A stretch of DNA of 59,345 nt, from assembly GCA_001787755.1 (NCBI GenBank), contig MFYJ01000002.1, forward strand, positions 1 through 59,345. Direction: 5' to 3'. This stretch comes from Candidatus Peribacteria bacterium RIFOXYB1_FULL_54_35. GTDB taxonomy: Bacteria > Patescibacteriota > Gracilibacteria > Peribacterales > Peribacteraceae. The notes under the pieces were generated by a model that worked only from the letters and a program-made list of their open reading frames with translations, made no database searches and was not told the DNA's origin. Below, piece by piece: positions 1 through 7,451 of the stretch. Both the position numbers and the translations under genes were made by a program. How positions within the stretch are numbered: the first letter of the stretch is position 1; the number at the start of each line of letters is the position of its first letter.

Positions 1-83
1 TCCTCATGGCAAGCCAATCCCCCGCTGGGGGAGTTCGAGCTTGCACTGAGGAGTAGAGCGACGAAGTGTCTCTCCATCGGCAC

Positions 84-194
84 CAGCCTTCGCGCAGCGA
101 AGGCTGTCCACCATAGCCTCCTGAGCTTCGTTTGTAGAACAGCAACTGAGCCGCTGCGGCTGCGGCTGGCGAGCCATCAGGAGCGAAGGTGGAC
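84..194. repeat. Two consecutive hairpins, the second with an ATA/GAA internal loop
   Basis: Positions 84-106 form a perfect 10-bp hairpin (CAGCCTTCGC, loop GCA, GCGAAGGCTG). Positions 106-118 pair with 181-194: a 7-bp outer stem GTCCACC/GGTGGAC, an internal loop ATA/GAA, then an inner stem CTCCTGA/TCAGGAG. The same internal loop recurs at 38181-38223. The rest of positions 1-300 holds no convincing gene; the minus-strand reading frame at 4-258 runs through these hairpins and looks accidental. Confidence 0.6.
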
Positions 195-313
195 TGCCCT
201 GAGAAAGCGAGAAACCAGCGATGAGCGAGCCGGAAGGGAAAAAACATACTGCACCCACGCTTTAAAACACTCCGATGCAGCGCACCGGAGTGTGTATGTT
301 CAAAGAGAGATCT

Positions 314-733
314 CTACTCCAGTGACTCCGGAATGTAGATGCCGTCCCGCATGAGGCTATCCACACAGTTCACGAGCCTGGAGCGCGTGAACCCTTTCGA
401 GGTGCACACACGGTATGCCCTGCTTTCGTTGTAGAAGGCTGTAGCAGGCTCCTCCGGAGCAGCGGTGTGGAGGACATCCTCCTCTTCTTGCTCAGCCTGG
501 AGACGAGTCACCTTGCGATCCTGAATCCGGAGCATCATCTCAGCATCACGCTCAGGAGCGACTTCATTCTGACGCGTTGTCGGGCGGACGTACTCGTCGA
601 AATTCACCTGCCAGTCAGAGGAACCAGGATAGGAACGGAGGGTGTATGCCGAGAGCACAGCCCCTGCACCAATGGCGGTGCTGACGACTGCGACGATTGC
701 TCCCATGAGGAAAGAATTTGAAGTGCTTTTCAT
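314..733 (-). CDS. Hypothetical membrane-anchored protein
   Basis: A 139-residue protein of unknown function. Residues 8-30 are one hydrophobic segment rich in Ala, Val and Gly, so it is a signal anchor or signal peptide. The rest is soluble and charged, with an acidic, Gln/Glu-rich middle (about 65-90) and a C-terminal part containing two cysteines (CTSKGF and VNCVDS) that could form a disulfide if exported. A good AT-rich promoter lies just upstream (764-791). It is on the same strand as the Lys/Leu-rich giant at 843-3326 but has its own promoter. I recognise no family. Confidence 0.65.
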   Translation of the reverse strand: MKSTSNSFLMGAIVAVVSTAIGAGAVLSAYTLRSYPGSSDWQVNFDEYVRPTTRQNEVAPERDAEMMLRIQDRKVTRLQAEQEEEDVLHTAAPEEPATAFYNESRAYRVCTSKGFTRSRLVNCVDSLMRDGIYIPESLE

Positions 734-763
734 GGCACGAATGGGGTATGAATTTGTATATAT

Positions 764-791
764 ATTATAACATATAATTAGATATATTCAA
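764..791 (-). promoter_or_regulatory. Sigma70-type promoter for the 314-733 gene
   Basis: Read on the minus strand: -35 TTGAAT (786-791), a 16-bp spacer, and a perfect -10 TATAAT (764-769). The surrounding 50 bp are very AT-rich compared with the coding DNA. The start codon lies about 30 nt downstream. Confidence 0.7.
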
Positions 792-842
792 ATACCCGGG
801 GAACATCAAATACTCATTCCTCTGGGCTTTCCACACACTTTC

Positions 843-3326
843 CTACCCAGCCACGCGATTCTTCGCACTTCTCGTGCTCTCTATCACTTCCACCAGTGAA
901 AAGGAAATCGCCTCGGCATCGCCTCCCTCCTCCTGCAATACGCGCTGGAGAGGGAGCGTTGCAGGGAGAACAACCTGCTGCATCCGTTCCGGCTCCTCCG
1001 TGCTCTCTCGTTCTTCCTCCGCAGACTGGAGTGCTCTCTCACCCCTCCCAAACAGCAGAGAGGGCACGGCGAAGAGGAGCTTTCTGCTCTGCCGCGTCTT
1101 CTTCTCTAACCCGTCGAAAAGACCGCTCTCTTTGCTCTGCAGAGAATCTTGTGATCTGCCCTCCCCCACATACTCACGTATCCCCGCATGGACATCTGAT
1201 CCGCTGCCTTCCCTGGAAACGACAGGCACCGCCATGACAGGACGTTCTCCCTCCTCTGCATACACACTCCCATGGGACGAACCGTAGACCAGAGGGGCAT
1301 TGGCAACTGCATGTCCTTCCTGTGGCACAGGCTCTTGCTGCCTCTGTTCCTCCTCCTGACTGCGTTTCTTTGACTCTTCCCTCTCCCTCCGAATGTGCTG
1401 CAGCGCAAGAAAGAACGGAATCCAGAGAAGCCAGCGCAACCGGGGCAGAACCCTGAGAAATCTTGGTGATCTGCTGGCGAGTACGCTGAACCTCCGCACG
1501 AGCTCCCTCAGCACCCCTGCAATGAAGCGGAGTGCGGGCATGAACGGTTTGAGTACCATGCGCAATCCCCTCGTCACCAACGAATACAGTTGCTTCAGCA
1601 TTCGGCCGATCACTGAGAGTACCCGTGCGAGCACCGGGAACGTGCGGAGGAGAGACCGGAAAAGCTTTGCAACCGCTCCCAGCGCACGACCGAAGAGCTT
1701 CGCAACCGCACCCAAAGCGTGACCCAGCAGAGAGAGCACCTTCTTTCCAAAGCGGACAACGAATGCCCCGATGCGACCGAGCACGGGGAATTTCTTCACG
1801 AGAAATTTGAGGAATTTCCCGAGGAGTGAAAAGAGCTTTCCCATCAGCCTGAATACAGGACCAAGCACACGACCCAATGCCTTGAAGACAGTTTTGAGGA
1901 GCATGCCGAGCAAACGGATCACTGGCGCAAAGAGTTTCCTGAGGATCTTTCCCACGCTTCTCAGCAACTTCATGAACAGAGCAAGGGGCTTGGAAAACAG
2001 TGTGCGAAGCAAGCGGAACACTTGTTTGAAGAGCGTACCGATAGCTTTCATGAACGGCCTCAGTAATGCAGAGAGTGCTTTCCACACTGCCTTGAATACA
2101 TTCCCGAAAAGAGAGAAGAACTTCTTCAGCACTCCGCCGAGCAACCGCAGGACCGGAGCAAGGAGCTTCATGAGCGCTTTGATCAGTTTGCCAATACTCT
2201 TGAATACCAGAGAGAGTGCTTTCGAGAGCACCTTCCAGAGAGGCTTGAGTACAGCCATGACAATTCTGCCGATGGCCTTCAATGCTGTCTTGAGCACACC
2301 CCACACAGCTCTGAGCAGTTTCAAAACAGCTTTCAGCGCTACCCTGAGAGCATTCCATACCGTCTTCAGGGCCGTCTTGAGGAGCTTCGCTGCCGTCCTG
2401 AGGATGCCTTTGAAGAGCTTTGCGATCCAGCGCAACGCCGTCCTCACCAACCTGAGCGCTGCGTTGAGTATCCGCGCAATGCCCTTCACTGCTGCGCGCA
2501 GAATCTTCATCACCGACTTGAGGAGAGAGGTGATCAGCTTCAGAAGCCCCCTGAAAGCTTTGACGATCGCCCTGAGCAGCGCATTCAGAGTCTTGATGGG
2601 AGACCGGAGAGCCTTCAAGATTCCTTTGAGCATCTTCCAGAGCATCCGGAGTAATGCCTTTAAGGTCTTAATGGGAGACTTGATTGCTTTCCACAGCGCC
2701 TTCAGTGCCTTGCCCAAAAACTTCAGGAGCTTCACTGCAGTCTTCAGCAGAGATCTGAGAAGCTTGAGAGCGGACTTAAGAACAATCTTCAGAAGCTTTG
2801 CGAGCGCCTTCAGCGCTGTTTTGATGAACTTCACCACCACTTTGAGAGCGGTCTTCAGTGCCTTCACGATGACCTGAAATGCGGTCTTCAAAAGTTTTCC
2901 CGCCGCCTTCAGAGCAGCCTTGAGCAGTTTCCCGAGAACAGAGAGAACTCTCTTCAGTAATCCCCATATGGGAGCAAGCAGTTTGCCAAGCAACCGAAAG
3001 AGTCCTTTGAACACCTTCCCGATCACTTTGAACAATCCCTTCACGAGAGGCCGCAGAATTTCGGAAGTGAGCAGTCTCCACAAGCCGTACAGGAGGAACC
3101 CGGCGAGAGCGACGACGAGAACGACGCCCAGAGCTGCCAAAATAATTGGAATGAGAAAGATGGCGGCAGCCAGAAGAACAACGGCAACGGGAATGGTGAT
3201 GAGCATGCCGAGGAGGTTCGATTCCCCTTTCGCATCTTCGTCCATATCACCGGTCGTGAAGAGAGCCCAGAACATTGCGATAGCCCCAATGCCCGTGGCG
3301 ATGGCGGTGATGGAGAGATTTTCCAT
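843..3326 (-). CDS. Giant Lys/Leu protein made of 11-residue amphipathic repeats
   Basis: An 827-residue protein of unknown family. Residues 1-23 and about 40-83 are hydrophobic membrane segments. Residues about 95-600 are a long run of Leu, Ala, Val, Phe, Lys and Arg with almost no acidic residues. From residue 132 the basic residues fall at positions 1, 4 and 8 of an 11-residue repeat for about seven repeats with hardly an exception (units such as GKLLKAALKAA, VKALKTALKVV and VKFIKTALKAL), then the register drifts. A motif (K/R)SPIKTL occurs twice, 25 residues apart. Near residue 630 is a last hydrophobic patch, followed by a charged tail of about 190 residues with many Glu and Gln. An 11-residue period with a narrow basic face is typical of helices lying on membranes or lipid droplets (synuclein, perilipin and apolipoprotein types). 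Membrane binding is inferred. The open frame and lack of interruptions argue for a real gene. Confidence 0.8.
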   Translation of the reverse strand: MENLSITAIATGIGAIAMFWALFTTGDMDEDAKGESNLLGMLITIPVAVVLLAAAIFLIPIILAALGVVLVVALAGFLLYGLWRLLTSEILRPLVKGLFKVIGKVFKGLFRLLGKLLAPIWGLLKRVLSVLGKLLKAALKAAGKLLKTAFQVIVKALKTALKVVVKFIKTALKALAKLLKIVLKSALKLLRSLLKTAVKLLKFLGKALKALWKAIKSPIKTLKALLRMLWKMLKGILKALRSPIKTLNALLRAIVKAFRGLLKLITSLLKSVMKILRAAVKGIARILNAALRLVRTALRWIAKLFKGILRTAAKLLKTALKTVWNALRVALKAVLKLLRAVWGVLKTALKAIGRIVMAVLKPLWKVLSKALSLVFKSIGKLIKALMKLLAPVLRLLGGVLKKFFSLFGNVFKAVWKALSALLRPFMKAIGTLFKQVFRLLRTLFSKPLALFMKLLRSVGKILRKLFAPVIRLLGMLLKTVFKALGRVLGPVFRLMGKLFSLLGKFLKFLVKKFPVLGRIGAFVVRFGKKVLSLLGHALGAVAKLFGRALGAVAKLFRSLLRTFPVLARVLSVIGRMLKQLYSLVTRGLRMVLKPFMPALRFIAGVLRELVRRFSVLASRSPRFLRVLPRLRWLLWIPFFLALQHIRREREESKKRSQEEEQRQQEPVPQEGHAVANAPLVYGSSHGSVYAEEGERPVMAVPVVSREGSGSDVHAGIREYVGEGRSQDSLQSKESGLFDGLEKKTRQSRKLLFAVPSLLFGRGERALQSAEEERESTEEPERMQQVVLPATLPLQRVLQEEGGDAEAISFSLVEVIESTRSAKNRVAG

Positions 3327-3470
3327 GGGCGTATATTATGAACTATAACATGATTTAATCAATACCTTTCAAATCAGAATATCCAGCAGGAATCTGCCAT
3401 TCTATGGCAAAAAGACATCAGCCATTATACACCCAATCCCCACGAGAGCCTTCGAGCGGTACTACCGCCC

Positions 3471-5153
3471 TCAGGCGCCGTTTTTCAGCTCTAATCTCTG
3501 CAAAATTTCACTCACCTCCGCATCCTCCGGATCGAGTTCCAGCACCCTCCGGTACGACCCGACCGCCTCCTCAATGTTCCCCTGCACCTCGTACGCTGCT
3601 CCAAGGTTGTAGTGGACGAAGGTGGAGACAGGATCCAGATCCCGCGCCTGCTTCAGGTGGCCGATGGCGCGCGGGAGGTCGCCCGCACGCATCTCGAGCA
3701 CACCCAGATTCACGAGCGTCGGCACATCGTCAGGACGGTTCTTGAGCGCGTCGCGGTACGCCCGCATCGCTTCGAGCGTCTGCCCCGCGGCACTGTAGAG
3801 CTGCCCGAGGTTGTAGGAAGCCTGGCTGTTGGGACGGATGGCGAGAGACTGCAGGTAGTGCTGCAGTGCTTCTTCCTCCTTCCCTTCCCGGTACCGCAGG
3901 CTCCCGAGGTTATTGTGGGCGAGATGGGAATTGGGGTAGTGCTCAAGCACATTCGTAAACAGTGTTTCCGAGTTCTCCCACGTGAGCGACTGCGCGTACG
4001 CCTGGAAGGAGAAGAGGACAACAAGCACAGCAATGAGCCCCTGTACAATCTGCGCGCGTTTATGAAGAAGACGGTGGAGCAGCAGAGCCGCAAGGAAGAA
4101 TGCCGCAATACTCGGAAGGTACGTGTAGCGGTCCGAAGCGAAGTAGATGTCTTTGAGGAGATCCTTCCCTCTGGCGAAGTTACTGAAGGTCGGGGCAACC
4201 GTGATGAGGAAGAAGAGCCACGCGAAGAGGATCTCACGCGTCTTCCTGCTGCTCTTCCACGCGAGGATGGTGATGGCAATAACGAGGAAAAATGGAACAA
4301 GGAGACCGATGTTTGTGAGCGATGGAGGCTCGGTGTACGGGTACAGCACAGAGAGACCTGCGGGGAGGAGGAGCTTCCCGAGGTAGAAGACGACGGCCTT
4401 AGATCCTATGAGGAGCTTCTCTGCAACGAGCTCGTCACTGCCATACTTGCCTCCGAGCGCAATGACCCCAAAGAGGATGGAGAGCACAAAGAACGGCAGC
4501 TTCTCCCTGAGGTTCGCCCTGTCAATCTTCCTCCCCTCCCGCCAGTCGAGGAGCAGAAGAATGAGAGGAAGCGTGATCGCGATGACCTTGGAGAGAAGTG
4601 CGAGCAGGAGCGCGAGGACACTATAGCGGTACAGACGCTTCTCTCCTCCCGCACGGAACAGCTGGTACGCGATGAGTGAGAGGAGAAAGAAGCACGCCGC
4701 CTGCACATCCTTGCGCGAGCTCGCCCACACCACCGCTTCAGTATGCAGCGGATGGACTGCGAAGAGCAGCGCCGTGACTGCCGCCACCCACCGCCTGCCA
4801 GTGAGCAGCAGCACAAACCACGCCACCAGTGCAGAATTCAGCAGGTGGAAAGCGAGATTTTCAAGGTGATACAGGAAAGGATGCAATCCCACAAACAGGT
4901 GATCAAGCTGATAGCCGACCAGCGTGAGGGGGATGTAGAGCTCAGGATCGTAACTGGTGAATGCCTCTTTGATGGTTGCCGGCGTGAAGGAGTGGACGAT
5001 GGGGTTCTCCACGATGAGCAGCTTGTCATCCCAGTCCACAAATCCGAACCCGAGCGAACGCCCGTAGACAAGGAGCAGCAGAATCCCCAGGAGCCCGAGA
5101 GTCGTGAGAGCCTGCTTCTGCGATGGGATGAATGCTTTTGGCACGAGCTGCAT
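3471..5153 (-). CDS. GT-C-type membrane protein with C-terminal TPR repeats
   Basis: A 560-residue polytopic membrane protein resembling the GT-C/TMTC-like group (lipid-linked sugar-dependent protein glycosyltransferases). The first luminal loop carries FVDWDD, the position of the catalytic Asp in GT-C enzymes, and a later loop carries HPLHTEAVVWASSRKD, very close to the conserved TMTC HP(I/L)HTEAV motif. About ten hydrophobic segments span residues 15-390. Residues about 405-555 are four to five TPR units (LAHNNLGSL, ASYNLGQLY, TLVNLGVLE, VHYNLGAAY). A paralogue sits at 47460-49325. It probably glycosylates exported or surface proteins such as the SLH proteins nearby. Substrate and sugar are unknown. 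Confidence 0.75.
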   Translation of the reverse strand: MQLVPKAFIPSQKQALTTLGLLGILLLLVYGRSLGFGFVDWDDKLLIVENPIVHSFTPATIKEAFTSYDPELYIPLTLVGYQLDHLFVGLHPFLYHLENLAFHLLNSALVAWFVLLLTGRRWVAAVTALLFAVHPLHTEAVVWASSRKDVQAACFFLLSLIAYQLFRAGGEKRLYRYSVLALLLALLSKVIAITLPLILLLLDWREGRKIDRANLREKLPFFVLSILFGVIALGGKYGSDELVAEKLLIGSKAVVFYLGKLLLPAGLSVLYPYTEPPSLTNIGLLVPFFLVIAITILAWKSSRKTREILFAWLFFLITVAPTFSNFARGKDLLKDIYFASDRYTYLPSIAAFFLAALLLHRLLHKRAQIVQGLIAVLVVLFSFQAYAQSLTWENSETLFTNVLEHYPNSHLAHNNLGSLRYREGKEEEALQHYLQSLAIRPNSQASYNLGQLYSAAGQTLEAMRAYRDALKNRPDDVPTLVNLGVLEMRAGDLPRAIGHLKQARDLDPVSTFVHYNLGAAYEVQGNIEEAVGSYRRVLELDPEDAEVSEILQRLELKNGA

Positions 5154-5179
5154 TGTACAGCAATCACGTTCTACCGATC

Positions 5180-5290
5180 ATGTCACACTTCGATACTCCA
5201 AATGCTGTCATCCTGAGTGTCCCGAGTCCTCACGTCAGTGAGGATGAGGGACGTATCGAAGGAGACAGCATTTGGCACTCAGTGTGACAT
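5180..5290. repeat. 111-nt long inverted repeat (REP/MITE-like stem-loop)
   Basis: Nested inverted arms: ATGTCACACT (5180-5189) with AGTGTGACAT (5281-5290); AAATGCTGTC with GACAGCATTT further in; and TCCTCAC-N4-GTGAGGA at the tip. It contains CATCCTGAG and TCGAAGGA words, linking it to the CTGAG/GTCGAAG hairpins at 13.2, 15.8 and 16.2 kb. It fills the gap between two minus-strand genes. No coding potential was seen. Confidence 0.75.
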
Positions 5291-5345
5291 GCTTGCTTGT
5301 CTACCTGCTTGAAACGGGTGAACGAGCCAACGAAAAAACTTCAAG

Positions 5346-6797
5346 CTAATAGAGGTAGAGCGTCGCAGAGCTCGGCGAGGCCAGCGTCGCAGCGGTAGGA
5401 CTCTGCAGCACCAGGTTGATAGCTTCGCCGCCATCGGAGGCGAGATCTTCCAGCACTTCCACCACGAAAACTTTCTTCATTTCCCCCTGACGGAATGTGA
5501 GGATGCCCTCAGCCGCTTTGTAGTCGCTGTTGATCTGGGCAGTCCCGCCGGAAGTCTTGTACTGCACCGTTGCCTGCCCGGCAGCCCCCCCCTGGCGCAG
5601 CACCGCTATATCCTTGTGCCCCTCGGATTCCAGCACCTCGTACTCCGATTCGGTAAAGCGGAACGCACCGGAACCAAAGGCCCCCACCTCGTCGTCAAAG
5701 ATGGTAAGCAGGGAAGTCATGAACTGCTCGTCCAGCACCGCACCTCCCGTAGGAGTAGTGAGCGTAAGATTCACCGTCTTGTTCCCGCCGATGTCGTTGT
5801 TGTCATCGAGGGTGACAGTGAACGTCTTCTCCATCTCCCCATCGGCAAAGCTCAGCGTGCCGCTTGTCTTCGTGTATTCCGTGCCGTTCCTCGCCGTCCC
5901 GTCTGACATGTTGTACCCCACACTCACCGATCCCTTGGTTCCTCCTGTGCGCTGCACGTAAATAGTGATGCTCTCCCAGCTCTCTCTGGCCATGTAGGCC
6001 ACCGCGCTGTAGCGGAATGTCCCCTGCTCCGGCCCGCTCTCCACGGCAGCTGTGCTGCTGGAGCTCGCTGTCTCATCATCCTGAATCGTGAACACAGAAA
6101 CCTTGGGGTCTATGATCTCCGCCCCGCCCGTCGCATTGGAGAGCTCCAGCGTGAACGTCTCAGTCCCCTCCTGGTCCGCGTCATTCAGCAGCTTCACCTG
6201 GAATGTCTTGCTTGTGTCCCCGTCCTGGAAAAGCAGAGTTCCTTCCTGTGCCTCAAAGTCCAGGCCTCCCGATGCCGTACCGCTGACAAGCTTATAGTCC
6301 ACGGTGGCAATACCTTCATTCCCTCCCGTCCGAACAATACTCACCGATGTCTCTCCGTCCTCCTCACCGTGACTGTACGCATTGGTGGTGAAGCGGAACT
6401 TGCCATGCGCATTCGGGGCAGTGGAAGAGACCTGCGCGCTGCTGCTACTGCTGCTCACGGAAGAGGAACTGCGCGAACTGCTCGAGGACCTGCTCCGGGC
6501 ACTGCTGCTGCTCCCCCCCGTTTCAATGCCTAAAATCTCGTTGCGGAGGCGCTGCATCATCACGGCTGCCTGTCCGCGCGTCAGCCCTTCGTCCGGCTTG
6601 AAGGTGCCGTCACCGAACCCGGTGATGATGCCGAGGCCGTACATCTCCCCCACTGCGCTGTCGTAGTACGCACCGAGCGGCACGTCGGGAAATATGGAGG
6701 AACCGGCCCGCGTCGCACCGAGTGAGGTACCGACAATGCCGAGAGTGAGACCTACGGCGAACGAACCAACGGAGAAAGACCTGAGAGAATTTTTCAT
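5346..6797 (-). CDS. Surface protein: SLH domain, Ser-rich linker, three Calx-beta domains
   Basis: A 483-residue exported protein. Residues 1-30 form a signal peptide. Residues about 35-90 are one S-layer-homology unit (FPDVPLGAYYDSAVGEM, then GIITGFGDGTFKPDEGLTRGQA). Residues about 95-128 are a nearly pure Ser/Arg linker, probably an extended and possibly glycosylated spacer. Three Calx-beta-type beta-sandwich repeats follow. Each has the pattern of a YxxxE start, a (V/T)xYxxxxGTA core, GTLxFxxGxxxKxFxV and a closing acidic calcium-type loop (NDADQEGTE, DDNNDIGGN, EDLASDGGE). The expected role is calcium-dependent adhesion or S-layer structure. It is divergent to groES, with the word palindrome at 6878-6942 between them. 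Confidence 0.85.
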   Translation of the reverse strand: MKNSLRSFSVGSFAVGLTLGIVGTSLGATRAGSSIFPDVPLGAYYDSAVGEMYGLGIITGFGDGTFKPDEGLTRGQAAVMMQRLRNEILGIETGGSSSSARSRSSSSSRSSSSVSSSSSSAQVSSTAPNAHGKFRFTTNAYSHGEEDGETSVSIVRTGGNEGIATVDYKLVSGTASGGLDFEAQEGTLLFQDGDTSKTFQVKLLNDADQEGTETFTLELSNATGGAEIIDPKVSVFTIQDDETASSSSTAAVESGPEQGTFRYSAVAYMARESWESITIYVQRTGGTKGSVSVGYNMSDGTARNGTEYTKTSGTLSFADGEMEKTFTVTLDDNNDIGGNKTVNLTLTTPTGGAVLDEQFMTSLLTIFDDEVGAFGSGAFRFTESEYEVLESEGHKDIAVLRQGGAAGQATVQYKTSGGTAQINSDYKAAEGILTFRQGEMKKVFVVEVLEDLASDGGEAINLVLQSPTAATLASPSSATLYLY

Positions 6798-6877
6798 ACG
6801 GTGGTGAGGGAAAGATCAGGGACAGTATGAGAACAGTGGGGAAAAATTTCAATGGTGACATGGAAGCGGTGAATGAT

Positions 6878-6942
6878 GAGCGGTTAGCGTGTAGCGTTTA
6901 GCGGGTAGCTATTCGCTGCTAATCGCTAACCGCTACCCGCTC
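6878..6942. repeat. Palindrome built from short GTTAGCG-type words
   Basis: A 65-nt inverted repeat. The left half is GAGCGGTTAGCGTGTAGCG plus GGGTAGC; the right half is GCTAATCGCTAACCGCTACC plus CGCTC. Both halves consist of near-repeats of the word (G/T)TAGCG. The design matches the palindrome at 21996-22076, which uses the word TGTAGCT. It lies between divergent genes, so it is not a simple terminator. Confidence 0.7.
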
Positions 6943-6975
6943 CTGCTCCGGCCTTTCTTCTACTCCATAATTTTC

Positions 6976-7003
6976 TTGACGCGCGCCATTGGCACTCTAT
7001 ACT
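6976..7003 (+). promoter_or_regulatory. groES-groEL promoter
   Basis: The -35 is TTGACG (6976-6981) and the -10 is TATACT (6998-7003), with a 16-bp spacer. The -10 lies in the spacer of the CIRCE operator, the usual arrangement for HrcA repression. The predicted 70-80-nt leader before groES is pyrimidine-rich and has no Shine-Dalgarno sequence. Confidence 0.75.
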
Positions 7004-7015
7004 TCCGAGTGCTTA
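6989..7015. promoter_or_regulatory. CIRCE operator (HrcA site) of groES-groEL
   Basis: TTGGCACTC-N9-GAGTGCTTA, against the CIRCE consensus TTAGCACTC-N9-GAGTGCTAA; there are two differences and the N9 spacing is exact. It overlaps the groES -10. In most bacteria with CIRCE, HrcA binds here and is released when unfolded protein titrates GroEL. hrcA itself is not in the window. Confidence 0.85.
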
Positions 7016-7083
7016 GCACTCTGTACTCAAGACTGCTAACAGCAATTCTCACACGATTCTTCACTTCTCTCCCCTCTTCACCT

Positions 7084-7413
7084 ATGGCAAACATTCCCCA
7101 GCTCGCAGTGAGCATAGAGCCACTTGGAGACCGCGTGGTCGTGGTTCCGATGGAGAAAGAACAGATCACCGCATCCGGCATCGTGATTCCGGATACCGCC
7201 TCCGGCGAAAAACCTTCCGAAGGAGTGGTGATTGCGCTCGGCAGCGGCGGAGTGGGTGAAGACTGCCCCAATCCCAAAGAATTCCTGAAAGTGGGCGACA
7301 AGATCCTCTTCGGCAGGTACGCCGGCGACGACGTGAAGCTGAAAGACAAGAAAGGCAAAGACATAGAAGTGAAAATCCTCCGTCTCGAATCTGTACTGGG
7401 CAAAGTGAAGTAA
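7084..7413 (+). CDS. groS: GroES co-chaperonin
   Basis: A 109-residue Cpn10, the heptameric lid of the GroEL folding chamber in the cytoplasm. The conserved start [16 protein letters not shown] is clear, followed by the mobile-loop region [20 protein letters not shown], then [18 protein letters not shown] and the closing beta strand. The ATG at 7084 is chosen because the upstream in-frame sequence is a non-protein-like leader that includes the promoter and CIRCE. Length is slightly above the usual 95-100 because of about ten extra N-terminal residues ([10 protein letters not shown]). groEL follows after 38 nt in one operon. Confidence 0.96.
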   Translation: MANIPQLAVSIEPLGDRVVVVPMEKEQITASGIVIPDTASGEKPSEGVVIALGSGGVGEDCPNPKEFLKVGDKILFGRYAGDDVKLKDKKGKDIEVKILRLESVLGKVK

Positions 7414-7451
7414 GCCCTTCTTTTTTCTGCATCTCTTTCCCTCTTACGACT

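Noticed and set aside
4-258. An 84-codon minus-strand frame at the window start
   Set aside because: It runs through two perfect hairpins and has no promoter, ribosome site or plausible protein composition.
1174-2358. A 394-codon alternative frame within the Lys/Leu protein gene
   Set aside because: It arises from the 33-nt periodicity of the gene. The main frame has membrane helices, the exact 11-residue repeat and an ordinary start.
843-3326. Histone H1-like DNA-binding protein
   Set aside because: Lys content is similar, but the hydrophobic face, N-terminal membrane helices and 11-residue period point to a membrane surface instead.
5180-5290. CRISPR repeat or array
   Set aside because: It is a single nested hairpin without regularly spaced copies or spacers; no array was seen anywhere.
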